Shown here: positions 17,825-24,698 of the stretch, in pieces
How positions within the stretch are numbered: position 1 is the stretch's first letter
Layout: every line of letters starts with the position of its first letter
NCBI GenBank assembly: GCA_030610855.1
Contig: JAUWQY010000014.1
Span: 1 to 35,999 of the forward strand
Reading direction: 5' to 3'
Length of the DNA: 35,999 nt
DNA from: Dehalococcoidia bacterium
Lineage (GTDB): Bacteria; Chloroflexota; Dehalococcoidia; GIF9; AB-539-J10
Position numbers and translations under genes: made by a program
The notes under the pieces: model-generated
The model's input: only the letters and a program-made list of their open reading frames with translations
What the model was told of the DNA's origin: nothing
The model's database searches: none

Positions 17825-18057
17825 TACTTTCCTCCATTACGGACTTTCTTCGCGTATATTTTCTTCTTGGGTATGCGTTTCTGTTTAGCTAGAACGTCTA
17901 ATGAGGCAAGAACCGATTGTAAGTTGGCGGGAGACCTTCTGCCCTGATTCCACGATTCGACTGTAACAGTGGCTTGACCTAATGCACGAGCTATATTGGC
18001 AAGTGTCCAGTCTTTTTCTAGAAGCTCGGCTAGTTTAGCTCGTATTTCATCACCCAT
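17824..18057 (-). CDS. small HTH regulator, controller-protein-like
   Basis: 77 residues: MGDEIRAKLAELLEKDWTLA, then the helix-turn-helix NIARALGQATVTVESWNQGR and a basic tail (KQKRIPKKKIYAKKVRNGGK). Size, fold and position as first gene of an R-M operon match the XRE-type controller (C) proteins that time restriction after methylation. ATG 18057 is preferred over the in-frame ATG 18096, because the latter overlaps the -35 box of the promoter at 18066-18095; the message would then be nearly leaderless, as is common for C genes. A longer frame (to 19338) is an antisense artefact of the transposase gene. TAATG links it to the methyltransferase gene. Confidence 0.8.
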   Translation of the reverse strand: MGDEIRAKLAELLEKDWTLANIARALGQATVTVESWNQGRRSPANLQSVLASLDVLAKQKRIPKKKIYAKKVRNGGK

Positions 18058-18065
18058 TTGCCGGT

Positions 18066-18095
18066 AGTTTACCACACGATGTATGCCATTGTCCA
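18066..18095 (-). promoter_or_regulatory. regulator/R-M operon promoter with operator in the spacer
   Basis: Minus strand: TGGACA (18095-18090), 18 nt, TAAACT (18071-18066). The spacer contains GCATACATCGTGTGG, a variant of the perfect palindrome in the opposite promoter (12/15). The start site would be near 18059, 1-2 nt before ATG 18057. The whole 30-nt promoter is 24/30 identical to the transposase promoter, in inverted orientation. Confidence 0.7.
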
Positions 18096-18128
18096 TAGGG
18101 AGTATTAAAAATATTTTCTCAAAAGGTA

Positions 18129-18158
18129 TTGACAATGCCATACATTGTATGGTATAAT
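18129..18158 (+). promoter_or_regulatory. transposase promoter with perfect palindromic operator
   Basis: TTGACA (18129-18134), 18 nt, TATAAT (18153-18158): both boxes match consensus exactly. The spacer holds CCATACATTGTATGG (18138-18152), a perfect 7+1+7 palindrome, in the ideal place for repression. The likely ligand is the HTH protein encoded next door. This would be the stronger of the two divergent promoters when unoccupied. Confidence 0.8.
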
Positions 18159-18195
18159 AGATACAGATTGAAGTGATTGTGTGAGGAGCAACGAA

Positions 18196-19452
18196 ATGGA
18201 AATATGGCAAGAAAGAGGGCTGGCAATATCGAATTCTAACACGGTTCAAAAAAACAAATTGGGCTGGAAAGTCCCGTCTCAATCGGGTAATGGAACTTAC
18301 ATCGTGAATATGGACAATGGAGAACCATTCTGTACCTGTCGGCATTTTGAGACTACTCACAAAAAGTGCCAGCATATTTATGCGGTTGAGTTCATTGTCC
18401 AGAGAGAGCACCGTCCTGATGGCACCGAAGTTGTAACCGAAACAATGAGGGTAACTTATGCTCAAGACTGGGCTGCCTATAATGAGGCACAGACGCACGA
18501 GCAAGAACATTTTGTTACCCTGCTCCGTGACCTCTGTAATGGCATTCCACAGCCAGAATATAGGTTCGGGCGTCCCCGCTTGCCATTGGCTGATGTTGTA
18601 TTCGGACTCGTGTCCAAGTCCTATGCAACCATGTCGGGGCGGAGATTCACCACTCGGTTGAAAGAAGCTCAGGAAAACGGGTTGATTTCTAAAGCTGCCC
18701 ATTATAACAGCGCCTTCCGCTATCTGGAGAATCCCAAATTGACACCCTTGCTGAAAAGCCTCATTGAGCAGAGTGCCAGCCCTTTGAGAGCAGTTGAAAC
18801 CGACTTCGCCGTTGATTCCTCTGGATTCGCTACTACCACATATGCCCGGTGGTTCGACCACAAATATGGCAAGCAGCGCAGCAAGCAGACATGGGTAAAA
18901 ACCCATCTGATGTGTGGTGTCAAAACTCATGTTGTTACGAGTGTTGAGGCAACCCCATACGAATCGGCTGACAACCTGCAACTCCCCACCTTGGTAGATA
19001 GAACAGCCAAGACATTCAATATCAATGAGGTCTCCGCCGACAAAGCCTATTCTGGCAGGAAGAACCTTCATGCCGTACAAGCCGTAGGCGGAATGGCCTT
19101 TATCCCCTTTAAAGTCAGTTCCACTGGCATGGGCGACCATCATCATAAATTTGATGGTCTGTGGAATCGCATGTGGCATTTCTATAACTTCAATCGGGAC
19201 GTTTTCTTGCAGCATTATCATAAGAGGTCTAATGCTGAGACTACTTTCAGCATGATAAAAGCCAAGTTTGGGGGTTCGGTTCGGGCGAAAACCCCTACTG
19301 CTCAGGTTAACGAGGTTCTGTGTAAGATACTCTGCCATAATATCTGTTGCCTTATCCAGTCAATCTATGAATTAGGGCTTGAGCCGACTTTCTGGACTTT
19401 TGAGGCAAAAGAGCCAGTTGCCCCAAAAGTGTTTGATAATTGGGAGTTATAA
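18196..19452 (+). CDS. DDE transposase with N-terminal SWIM zinc finger
   Basis: 418 residues from ATG 18196; GAGGAG at 18183-18188 sets this start in preference to GTG 18181. The N-terminal part has a SWIM finger, CTCRHFETTHKKCQH (CxC...CxH). Then a DDE core like IS4/IS5/IS1182-type transposases: VDSSGF (first Asp), SADKAYSGRKN (second Asp) and RSNAETTFSMIKAKFG (the Glu of the YREK-like motif). The Trp/Tyr-rich part between, with HKYGKQRSKQTWVKTHLMCG, also fits. All three catalytic acids are present and the frame is intact, so it may be active. Its stop codon lies within the right terminal repeat. Exact IS family is uncertain. Confidence 0.88.
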   Translation: MEIWQERGLAISNSNTVQKNKLGWKVPSQSGNGTYIVNMDNGEPFCTCRHFETTHKKCQHIYAVEFIVQREHRPDGTEVVTETMRVTYAQDWAAYNEAQTHEQEHFVTLLRDLCNGIPQPEYRFGRPRLPLADVVFGLVSKSYATMSGRRFTTRLKEAQENGLISKAAHYNSAFRYLENPKLTPLLKSLIEQSASPLRAVETDFAVDSSGFATTTYARWFDHKYGKQRSKQTWVKTHLMCGVKTHVVTSVEATPYESADNLQLPTLVDRTAKTFNINEVSADKAYSGRKNLHAVQAVGGMAFIPFKVSSTGMGDHHHKFDGLWNRMWHFYNFNRDVFLQHYHKRSNAETTFSMIKAKFGGSVRAKTPTAQVNEVLCKILCHNICCLIQSIYELGLEPTFWTFEAKEPVAPKVFDNWEL

Positions 19453-19509
19453 GGCAAAGCTGATAAGAGGGGAAAGGGGAGTTATGAAACAGAGGGACTT
19501 ATCGTGCAG
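19393..19509 (-). repeat. right end of mobile module: terminal inverted repeat and iterons
   Basis: Read leftward, GCTTTGCCTTATAACTCCCA (19460-19441) is the right terminal repeat. Iteron copies: 19457-19442 and 19408-19393 on the minus strand (TTGCCTCAAAAGTCCA in the latter), and 19418-19433 on the plus strand (TTGCCCCAAAAGTGTT). Two decayed copies may lie outside (19477-19492 and 19494-19509), so the true border could be further right. Confidence 0.7.
19462..19472. repeat. 11-bp direct repeat, right copy
   Basis: GATAAGAGGGG, identical to 14250-14260; separated by one T from the right terminal repeat. Confidence 0.55.
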
Positions 19510-19524
19510 AGGGAAGGCGGGAAA

Positions 19525-20544
19525 ATGAAAGCGATGGTGCTGGACGAAACCTCTGCCGTCGAGCAAATGCCTCTGAAGCTGGTGGACCTGCCGGAGCCTG
19601 TTCCCGGGCGAGGCCAAATCCGGGTCAGGGTCTTTGCCTGTGGCGTCTGTCACACCGAGCTTGATGAGATTGAAGGCAGAGTTCCCCCGTCAAGCCTTCC
19701 CATGATCCTGGGGCATGAGATCGTCGGTAGGGTAGAAAGCCTGGGCCCGGGGGCTGGCAGGTTCAAAAAGGGCAATAGAGTGGGAATTGCCTGGATTAAT
19801 TGGGCGTGCGGCCGTTGTCCCTTTTGTCTCAAGGGCGAGGAAAATCTCTGTGACACGGCAAAGTGGACGGGGAAGGACGTCGATGGGGGCTATGCTCAAT
19901 ATACCGTAGTGTCCGAAGACTTTGCCTATCCCATTCCCGAGAGGTTCGCCGACCTGGAAGCCGCCCCGCTCTTGTGTGCCGGGGTGATTGGCTATCGAGC
20001 ATTAAGGCTCTCGGGTATGGAAAACGGCAGGATACTTGGACTCTACGGCTTTGGAGCCTCCGCCCACATCGTCATCCAGGTTGCTAAGTACAAATATCCC
20101 AACGGCAAGGTTTTTGTCTTTACCCGACCCAATCAGAAAGAACATCAGGATTTAGCCAGGAGATTGGGAGCGGACTGGATTGGCGCCACAGGCGATGCTC
20201 CGCCTGCGAAGCTCGATTGCGCCATTGACTTCACCCCGGTAGGTGAGCCGGTGCGCCAGGCTTTGAGGAATCTGGAAAAGGGTGGTAGGGTGGTGATGAA
20301 TGCCATCAGGAAGACAACGCCTATTCCCGAGTTAGACTATGCCGAGCACCTCTGGCATGAAAAGGAACTGAAGAGTGTGGCCAATGTCACCAGAAGGGAT
20401 GCTCAAGAATTCCTTCCCCTGGCTGCAGAAATTCCCATTGTCCCCGAGGTCGAGGTATTCAGGCTGAACGATGCCAATGAAGCCTTAATCCGGCTCAAGG
20501 AAGGTAGAATCCGTGGGGCAGCGGTCCTGAAAATAACCGAATAA
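19525..20544 (+). CDS. zinc-dependent alcohol dehydrogenase
   Basis: 339-residue medium-chain dehydrogenase. Catalytic zinc ligands C42 (CGVCHTE) and H64-E65 (GHE); structural zinc ligands C95, C98, C101 and C109 (CGRCPFCLKGEENLC); the Rossmann motif GLYGFGASAHIVIQVAK follows near residue 170. The family oxidises alcohols or reduces aldehydes with NAD(P); the substrate cannot be told. ATG 19525 is preferred to GTG 19504 because GGGAAGG lies upstream and the fold begins MKAMVL. It is the first host gene right of the mobile module, and its leader is derived from the module border. Confidence 0.92.
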   Translation: MKAMVLDETSAVEQMPLKLVDLPEPVPGRGQIRVRVFACGVCHTELDEIEGRVPPSSLPMILGHEIVGRVESLGPGAGRFKKGNRVGIAWINWACGRCPFCLKGEENLCDTAKWTGKDVDGGYAQYTVVSEDFAYPIPERFADLEAAPLLCAGVIGYRALRLSGMENGRILGLYGFGASAHIVIQVAKYKYPNGKVFVFTRPNQKEHQDLARRLGADWIGATGDAPPAKLDCAIDFTPVGEPVRQALRNLEKGGRVVMNAIRKTTPIPELDYAEHLWHEKELKSVANVTRRDAQEFLPLAAEIPIVPEVEVFRLNDANEALIRLKEGRIRGAAVLKITE

Positions 20545-20574
20545 GAAAGCAGCTAACTTGGATGCTAGTGAAAT

Positions 20575-20611
20575 GAGATTGCCACGCCCCGACAAGTCGG
20601 GGCTCGCAATG
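20575..20611. repeat. hairpin-forming interspersed repeat
   Basis: GAGATTGC (20575-20582) and CTCGCAATG (20603-20611) frame a perfect hairpin GCCCCGAC-AA-GTCGGGGC (20586-20603). Its ends, read on the minus strand as CATTGCGAG...GCAATCTC, are identical to those of the repeat inside nadC (29944-29975), with a different centre, so the two belong to one family. It may also act as a weak terminator between adh and the nitroreductase gene. Confidence 0.7.
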
Positions 20612-20630
20612 CTAGGAAGGAGGGCTCAAG

Positions 20631-21200
20631 ATGATGCGAGATCTGGTACTGAGGAACAGAAGCTACCGGCGGTTTTATCAGGAAGTTGACATAAACCTTG
20701 ACACCCTGAGAGAACTCGTCGAACTTGCGCAGCTGTCAGCATCGGCGATGAATCTACAACCGCTCAAATATGTCCTTTCCTGCGAACCTGAGAAGAACTC
20801 GCTGATATTCGCACATCTTGGCTGGGCCGGTTACCTCAAGGACTGGCCGGGTCCCTGTGAAGGGGAGAGACCGTCGGCGTACATCATCATGCTCGGGGAT
20901 ACAGAGATCAGCCGGTCCTTCGGCTGCGACCACGGAATAGCCGCTCAGAGTATCCTGTTGGGGGCGGCCGAGAAAGGTCTAGGTGGCTGCATGATCGGCA
21001 ATATACGAAAAGAGGAGCTCCGTAGAGCTCTGGAGATACCTCCACGATATGAGATACTTTTGGTTCTGGCACTGGGCAGGCCCAAGGAGACGGTAGTGAT
21101 AGAGACAGTTGAGCCCGGCGGAGACATCAAATACTGGCGCGATAGTAACGGGGTGCACCACGTGCCCAAGCGACCTCTGGCTGACCTGATTATCGGATAG
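20631..21200 (+). CDS. nitroreductase-family FMN protein
   Basis: 189 residues. The N-terminal RNRSYRRFYQEVDINLDTL and LVELAQLSASAMNLQPLKYV are the FMN-phosphate-binding start of the fold (normally RRSVRxF ... APSAxNxQPW). The late motif AAQSILLGAAEKGLGGCMIG and LALGRPKETV are also typical. AAGGAGG at 20617-20623 sets ATG 20631. The middle (LIFAHLGWAGYLKDWPGPCE) resembles short nitroreductases of anaerobes. The reductase substrate is unknown. Confidence 0.9.
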   Translation: MMRDLVLRNRSYRRFYQEVDINLDTLRELVELAQLSASAMNLQPLKYVLSCEPEKNSLIFAHLGWAGYLKDWPGPCEGERPSAYIIMLGDTEISRSFGCDHGIAAQSILLGAAEKGLGGCMIGNIRKEELRRALEIPPRYEILLVLALGRPKETVVIETVEPGGDIKYWRDSNGVHHVPKRPLADLIIG

Positions 21201-21321
21201 GTATGTGCCGGGTTGTCATATCATCCTGCACGGCTGGTGGCGTTAACTGGACCAAGATTCTGTCTCTGCTCTCAGCGGTGTGCCACGCTTGTTTTCCTGA
21301 ACTAAGCGTTTTGAACTATAA

Positions 21322-21525
21322 TTGTCAAAGCAGGGTAGCCAACAACGACCATGGATGCTGACCGGGAGAGAACATGCCTCTGTTCCACTGGGGTGGCAAG
21401 ACCAGGAACCGGATGCTGCCGGAGGAGTTATCTATCTAACCGCGGCGGCTTCGCCTGACTTAACTGGCGAGGCCGCAATTATTGATGGCCGTGTAATAAT
21501 TGGCATGACGAAGATAAGGCAATAG
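21322..21525 (+). pseudogene. remnant of a short-chain dehydrogenase C terminus
   Basis: A 67-codon frame ends with PDAAGGVIYLTAAASPDLTG followed by EAAIIDGRVI, which resembles the last 40 residues of SDR enzymes (PEDVAGAV-FLAS...-VTGQ--VVDGG). The catalytic part is missing, the initiating codon (TTG) has no ribosome site, and nothing homologous is seen upstream. The gap 21201-21529 otherwise holds no gene. Confidence 0.4.
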
Positions 21526-21529
21526 CATT

Positions 21530-22798
21530 ATGCAGCGCTATTTTGTTTGGACAATAGGCTGCCAGATGAATCAGGCAGAATCCCAGCGAATAGCTGGCTA
21601 CCTCGATTCTGCGGGCTATCAGGCGGCGACTGGTTTTTCTGATGCTGATCTGGTGATTCTCAACACCTGCGTTGTAAGGCAGAAAGCCGAGAATAAGGTT
21701 CTGGGCACCCTCGGTTTGTTGAGAGGCCTGAGAGACAAACGTCCTGATCTCCAGATACTTGTCACTGGGTGCTTCGTCGATTCCGACGGTCAAGACCTGA
21801 AGGGGCGATTTCCCCAGATTGATTTCTCGTTTAGGCCCGGGGATTATCCCGAGTTGATCGCGTGGTGTCAAAAGCAGGGCATGTTTATTGACCAAGCGGT
21901 AAGTCCCCCCCGAGCCTTCTCACCATGCGCTTTTGTCCCCATCATCCGGGGCTGTAATAATTTCTGCTCATACTGCATTGTTCCCTACCGGAGGGGAAAT
22001 GAAGTGAGTCGCCCTCTGGATGAGATAGTTTGTGAGATCAAGGAACTGGCCAGGCGGGGAACAAAGGAGGTGACGTTACTGGGACAGAACGTTGATTCCT
22101 ACGGACACGATTTGTCCGGGCGTCCTGATCTGGCTAGTTTGCTGACCGAATTAGGCGGTATTGATGAACTTGCCAGGATTCGCTTTCTAACAAACCACCC
22201 CAAAGACATAAGTCTGAGACTCATTGAGACGGTAGCGTCTATCGGCAAGGTCTGTGAGCATCTGGAGCTGCCTGTTCAGGCCGGTGATGATGACATATTG
22301 AGGGCCATGAGGCGAGGGTACATTGTGGAGCAATACAAAGAACTTATCCACACCATCCGCCGTAAGATCCCTCACGTGTCACTTAGCACAGATGTAATCG
22401 TCGGCTTTCCCGGAGAAACAGAGGAGCAATTCGGACACACCTTTTCCCTGATCGAAGAACTAAGGTTCGACGTCGTTCATGTCGCAGCTTATTCTCCCCG
22501 CCCTGATACAATTGCCTGGCGCGAATACCAGGACGACATTCCTTTGCAGGTGAAGAAGGAAAGGGTCAACAAGATTGAGGCGCTGCAAGAGGGCATAGCC
22601 AGCACGATAAACTCACAGCTGCACGGCAGACTGGTAGAGGTCCTGGTAGAGGGCAAGAGACAGGGGAAGTGGTTCGGGCGCACCAGAAGTGATAAACTAG
22701 TGTTTTTTGAAGACGCCGGTGACCGGCTGGGCCAATTGGCGAGAATCCAGGTTGAGAGAACCAGTCCCTGGTCACTGGGCGGCGAGGCCAGGTATTAA
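21530..22798 (+). CDS. miaB: tRNA-2-methylthio-N6-dimethylallyladenosine synthase
   Basis: Radical SAM methylthiotransferase acting on A37 of tRNAs that read UNN codons. 422 residues: the UPF0004 domain binds an auxiliary [4Fe-4S] cluster through C11 (GCQMNQAES), C47 (LNTCVV) and C81 (VTGCF); the radical SAM cluster is C142/C146/C149 (CNNFCSYCIVPYRRG); then GQNVDSYG, the ELPVQAGDD segment and STDVIVGFPGETEEQF. The C-terminal TRAM domain (about 360-420) holds GRLVEVLVEG and the KLVFF strand. GCQMN(Q)xES favours MiaB over MtaB or RimO. It lies 21 nt before yajC. Confidence 0.93.
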   Translation: MQRYFVWTIGCQMNQAESQRIAGYLDSAGYQAATGFSDADLVILNTCVVRQKAENKVLGTLGLLRGLRDKRPDLQILVTGCFVDSDGQDLKGRFPQIDFSFRPGDYPELIAWCQKQGMFIDQAVSPPRAFSPCAFVPIIRGCNNFCSYCIVPYRRGNEVSRPLDEIVCEIKELARRGTKEVTLLGQNVDSYGHDLSGRPDLASLLTELGGIDELARIRFLTNHPKDISLRLIETVASIGKVCEHLELPVQAGDDDILRAMRRGYIVEQYKELIHTIRRKIPHVSLSTDVIVGFPGETEEQFGHTFSLIEELRFDVVHVAAYSPRPDTIAWREYQDDIPLQVKKERVNKIEALQEGIASTINSQLHGRLVEVLVEGKRQGKWFGRTRSDKLVFFEDAGDRLGQLARIQVERTSPWSLGGEARY

Positions 22799-22819
22799 TA
22801 ACTCATAAAAGGAGGGTAT

Positions 22820-23116
22820 ATGGAAGGTTTACTGAGTTCATGGGGAATGATAATCGTCTTGGTGGGACTCTTTGCCGTGATGTATTTCTTCATGATCCGA
22901 CCGAGACAGAAGCAACAAAGAGAACACGAAGAAGTGAACAAGGAGCTGGGAGCGGGGGACAGGGTGATTACAACCGCCGGTATCTACGGGCAAATTGAGA
23001 GCCTTGCTGAGGAGACTGTGCTTTTGAAGCTGGAATCAGGAGCAACGATGAGGATTGCAAGAGCCAGCATACTCGGCAAGCAAGGTGGCACCGAGAGCGG
23101 ACGGGAACCGTTCTGA
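22820..23116 (+). CDS. yajC: preprotein translocase auxiliary subunit YajC
   Basis: 98 residues: one N-terminal membrane helix (SWGMIIVLVGLFAVMYFFMI) followed by RPRQKQQREHEEVNKELGAG and DRVITTAGIYGQIESL, the classic YajC signature. Partner of SecDF. AAAGGAGGG lies just upstream of ATG 22820. secD and secF are not in the window. Confidence 0.95.
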   Translation: MEGLLSSWGMIIVLVGLFAVMYFFMIRPRQKQQREHEEVNKELGAGDRVITTAGIYGQIESLAEETVLLKLESGATMRIARASILGKQGGTESGREPF

Positions 23117-23296
23117 CGTTAGAGTCCTGGGCGAGGGTTGGGCACCATCATACCGCCGGAACGCGAGGCTTTCTTGCGGCCTTTTCCGTGCCTGACTCTC
23201 GGGCTTGAAGATTATACCGGGTTTTCGAGTAAGGCTGACAATCCGATGAAACAATGTGCAGGTGCTGCTGTTCTTGAAAGGAGCGGGCAGCGTTAG

Positions 23297-24610
23297 ATGA
23301 CCCGAACGAAGAGGGGAGTACTCGCGGTTGCGGGCAGCTGCGTTGCCATCTTCTGGCCGGGGGCGATGATCTTTGGCTATCCTGGAGTTATGGCGTTGCA
23401 CTGGCAGGAGATGTTTGGTGTGGGGCAAGGGGCCGCCGGAAGCGTGTTGTTTTTCATGCTGGCCGGCGTCGGGACTTTTATGTTTGTGGTTGGCCAGTGG
23501 CAGGAGAGAACAGGTGCAAGGCTGATGGTCTCAATCAGCGCAGTGGTCTGCGGGCTGGCCTTGCTCGCTGCTTCCCATGCACCAAGCATTCACTTCATAT
23601 ATCTCTGGGCCTTTTTAACAGGCGCGAGTTCCTGCTTCATCTACCTGCCGGGAGTGACTATTGTCCAGCGCTGGTTTGTGCGGAAGAAGGGACTCGCCTC
23701 CGGCACAGTTAACCTGTTTTTCGGAATCGGGGGCGCGATTATGGCGCCCGTGTTCAGTGGCCTCCTCCTGACAATGGGCTACGAGCCCATGAACAGGCTG
23801 CTAGCTCCTCTAATTATTGGCACAGGAGTGATAGGTGCGCTGTTCGTTGAGACACCGGAGAGAGTAGGTTATGCTATGGGAGTCTCAGCAGAGGCAGCAG
23901 CAGGCGGCGGAACCGGGAGGGATGTCAAACTAACCCCATCTGAGGGAAAAGGCACGGCATCGAGCGGATACGTTGGGGTGCTAAGGGTAGAGGAATCTCT
24001 AACTGTGAAGGAGAGCGTAAGAACAAAGAGCTTCTGGTTCCTATGGCTGACGTGGGCCCTGCAAGGTGCAGCCGGCATAGCCATGGTAACCCTCTCGGTC
24101 TCCTTCGGCATTGCTAAAGGGTTCCCGAGGGAATCTGCTGCTTTGCTCCTGACCGCCTTTAACTTAGCAAATGGTTTCAGCCGCCTCTTGAGCGGCTTTC
24201 TTTCTGACCTTATAGGAAGGCACCGCACGCTAATGTCGACTTTCTTCGCTGCGGCCTGCGCTTATTTCGTTCTTCCTCATGTTAATACCATTGGAGGGGC
24301 TGCCGTCCTGGGGGCTGTTATCGGTTTCTCCTATGGGACCCTGTTTGCTGTTTCCGCACCCCTGGTTTCCGACTGTTTCGGACTCAAGTACTTCGGGGCG
24401 ATTTTTGGGCTGGTTTTTACCGCCTTCGGTTTTCTTTCCGGGCTCCTCGGCCCATCTCTGAGCGGCCATATCCTGGATTTGACGGAGGGCAATTTCCTGC
24501 CAGTCTTCACCTACCTGGGCGTATTCTGTATTCTCTCCGGATTCTTCATCAGACGGGTGGGTCGTCCTCAGCCCGATCATCCCAGGTTGGCCGGCGACGT
24601 ACAAATATGA
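23297..24610 (+). CDS. MFS transporter, oxalate/formate antiporter-like
   Basis: 437 residues with about twelve membrane helices split by a central loop (about 195-235, Gly/Ala/Glu rich). The loop between helices 2 and 3 has QWQERTGARLMVSISAVVCG, and helix 4-5 has YLPGVTIVQRWFVRKKGLAS, as in the OFA/monocarboxylate subfamily. The second half repeats the signature (SGFLSDLIGRHRTLM). Probably a carboxylate carrier. AAAGGAG lies about 13 nt upstream of ATG 23297, farther than usual. Confidence 0.85.
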   Translation: MTRTKRGVLAVAGSCVAIFWPGAMIFGYPGVMALHWQEMFGVGQGAAGSVLFFMLAGVGTFMFVVGQWQERTGARLMVSISAVVCGLALLAASHAPSIHFIYLWAFLTGASSCFIYLPGVTIVQRWFVRKKGLASGTVNLFFGIGGAIMAPVFSGLLLTMGYEPMNRLLAPLIIGTGVIGALFVETPERVGYAMGVSAEAAAGGGTGRDVKLTPSEGKGTASSGYVGVLRVEESLTVKESVRTKSFWFLWLTWALQGAAGIAMVTLSVSFGIAKGFPRESAALLLTAFNLANGFSRLLSGFLSDLIGRHRTLMSTFFAAACAYFVLPHVNTIGGAAVLGAVIGFSYGTLFAVSAPLVSDCFGLKYFGAIFGLVFTAFGFLSGLLGPSLSGHILDLTEGNFLPVFTYLGVFCILSGFFIRRVGRPQPDHPRLAGDVQI

Positions 24611-24698
24611 TGGGAATAATTGAACACGCCTGTCACATGTCCGTTGGAGTTCCACCGTGCTGCTGTCGGCGCAGCATGAATCTCTGTGAGGCTGCAAG

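Larger units (their letters stand above)
14260..19460. mobile_element. transposon-like module carrying a restriction-modification system
   Basis: About 5.2 kb bounded by inverted repeats GCTTTGCCTCATAACTGCCA and its near-complement at 19441-19460, with subterminal iterons on both sides and an 11-bp direct repeat at the borders. Contents in order: specificity subunit, nuclease-methyltransferase, HTH regulator (all leftward), a divergent double promoter, and a SWIM-DDE transposase (rightward). Both gene arms run outward into the ends. The module is visibly more A+T-rich than its flanks, consistent with acquisition. The inverted repeats, direct repeat and gene content are seen; mobility as one unit is inferred. 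A simpler alternative is an insertion sequence that landed beside an existing R-M locus, but the shared end sequence beyond hsdS argues against this. Confidence 0.7.

Noticed and set aside
17824-19338. 504-codon frame on the minus strand
   Set aside because: Only its last 77 codons are a real HTH gene; the rest is antisense to the transposase gene, lacks any recognisable motif and would run through both promoters.
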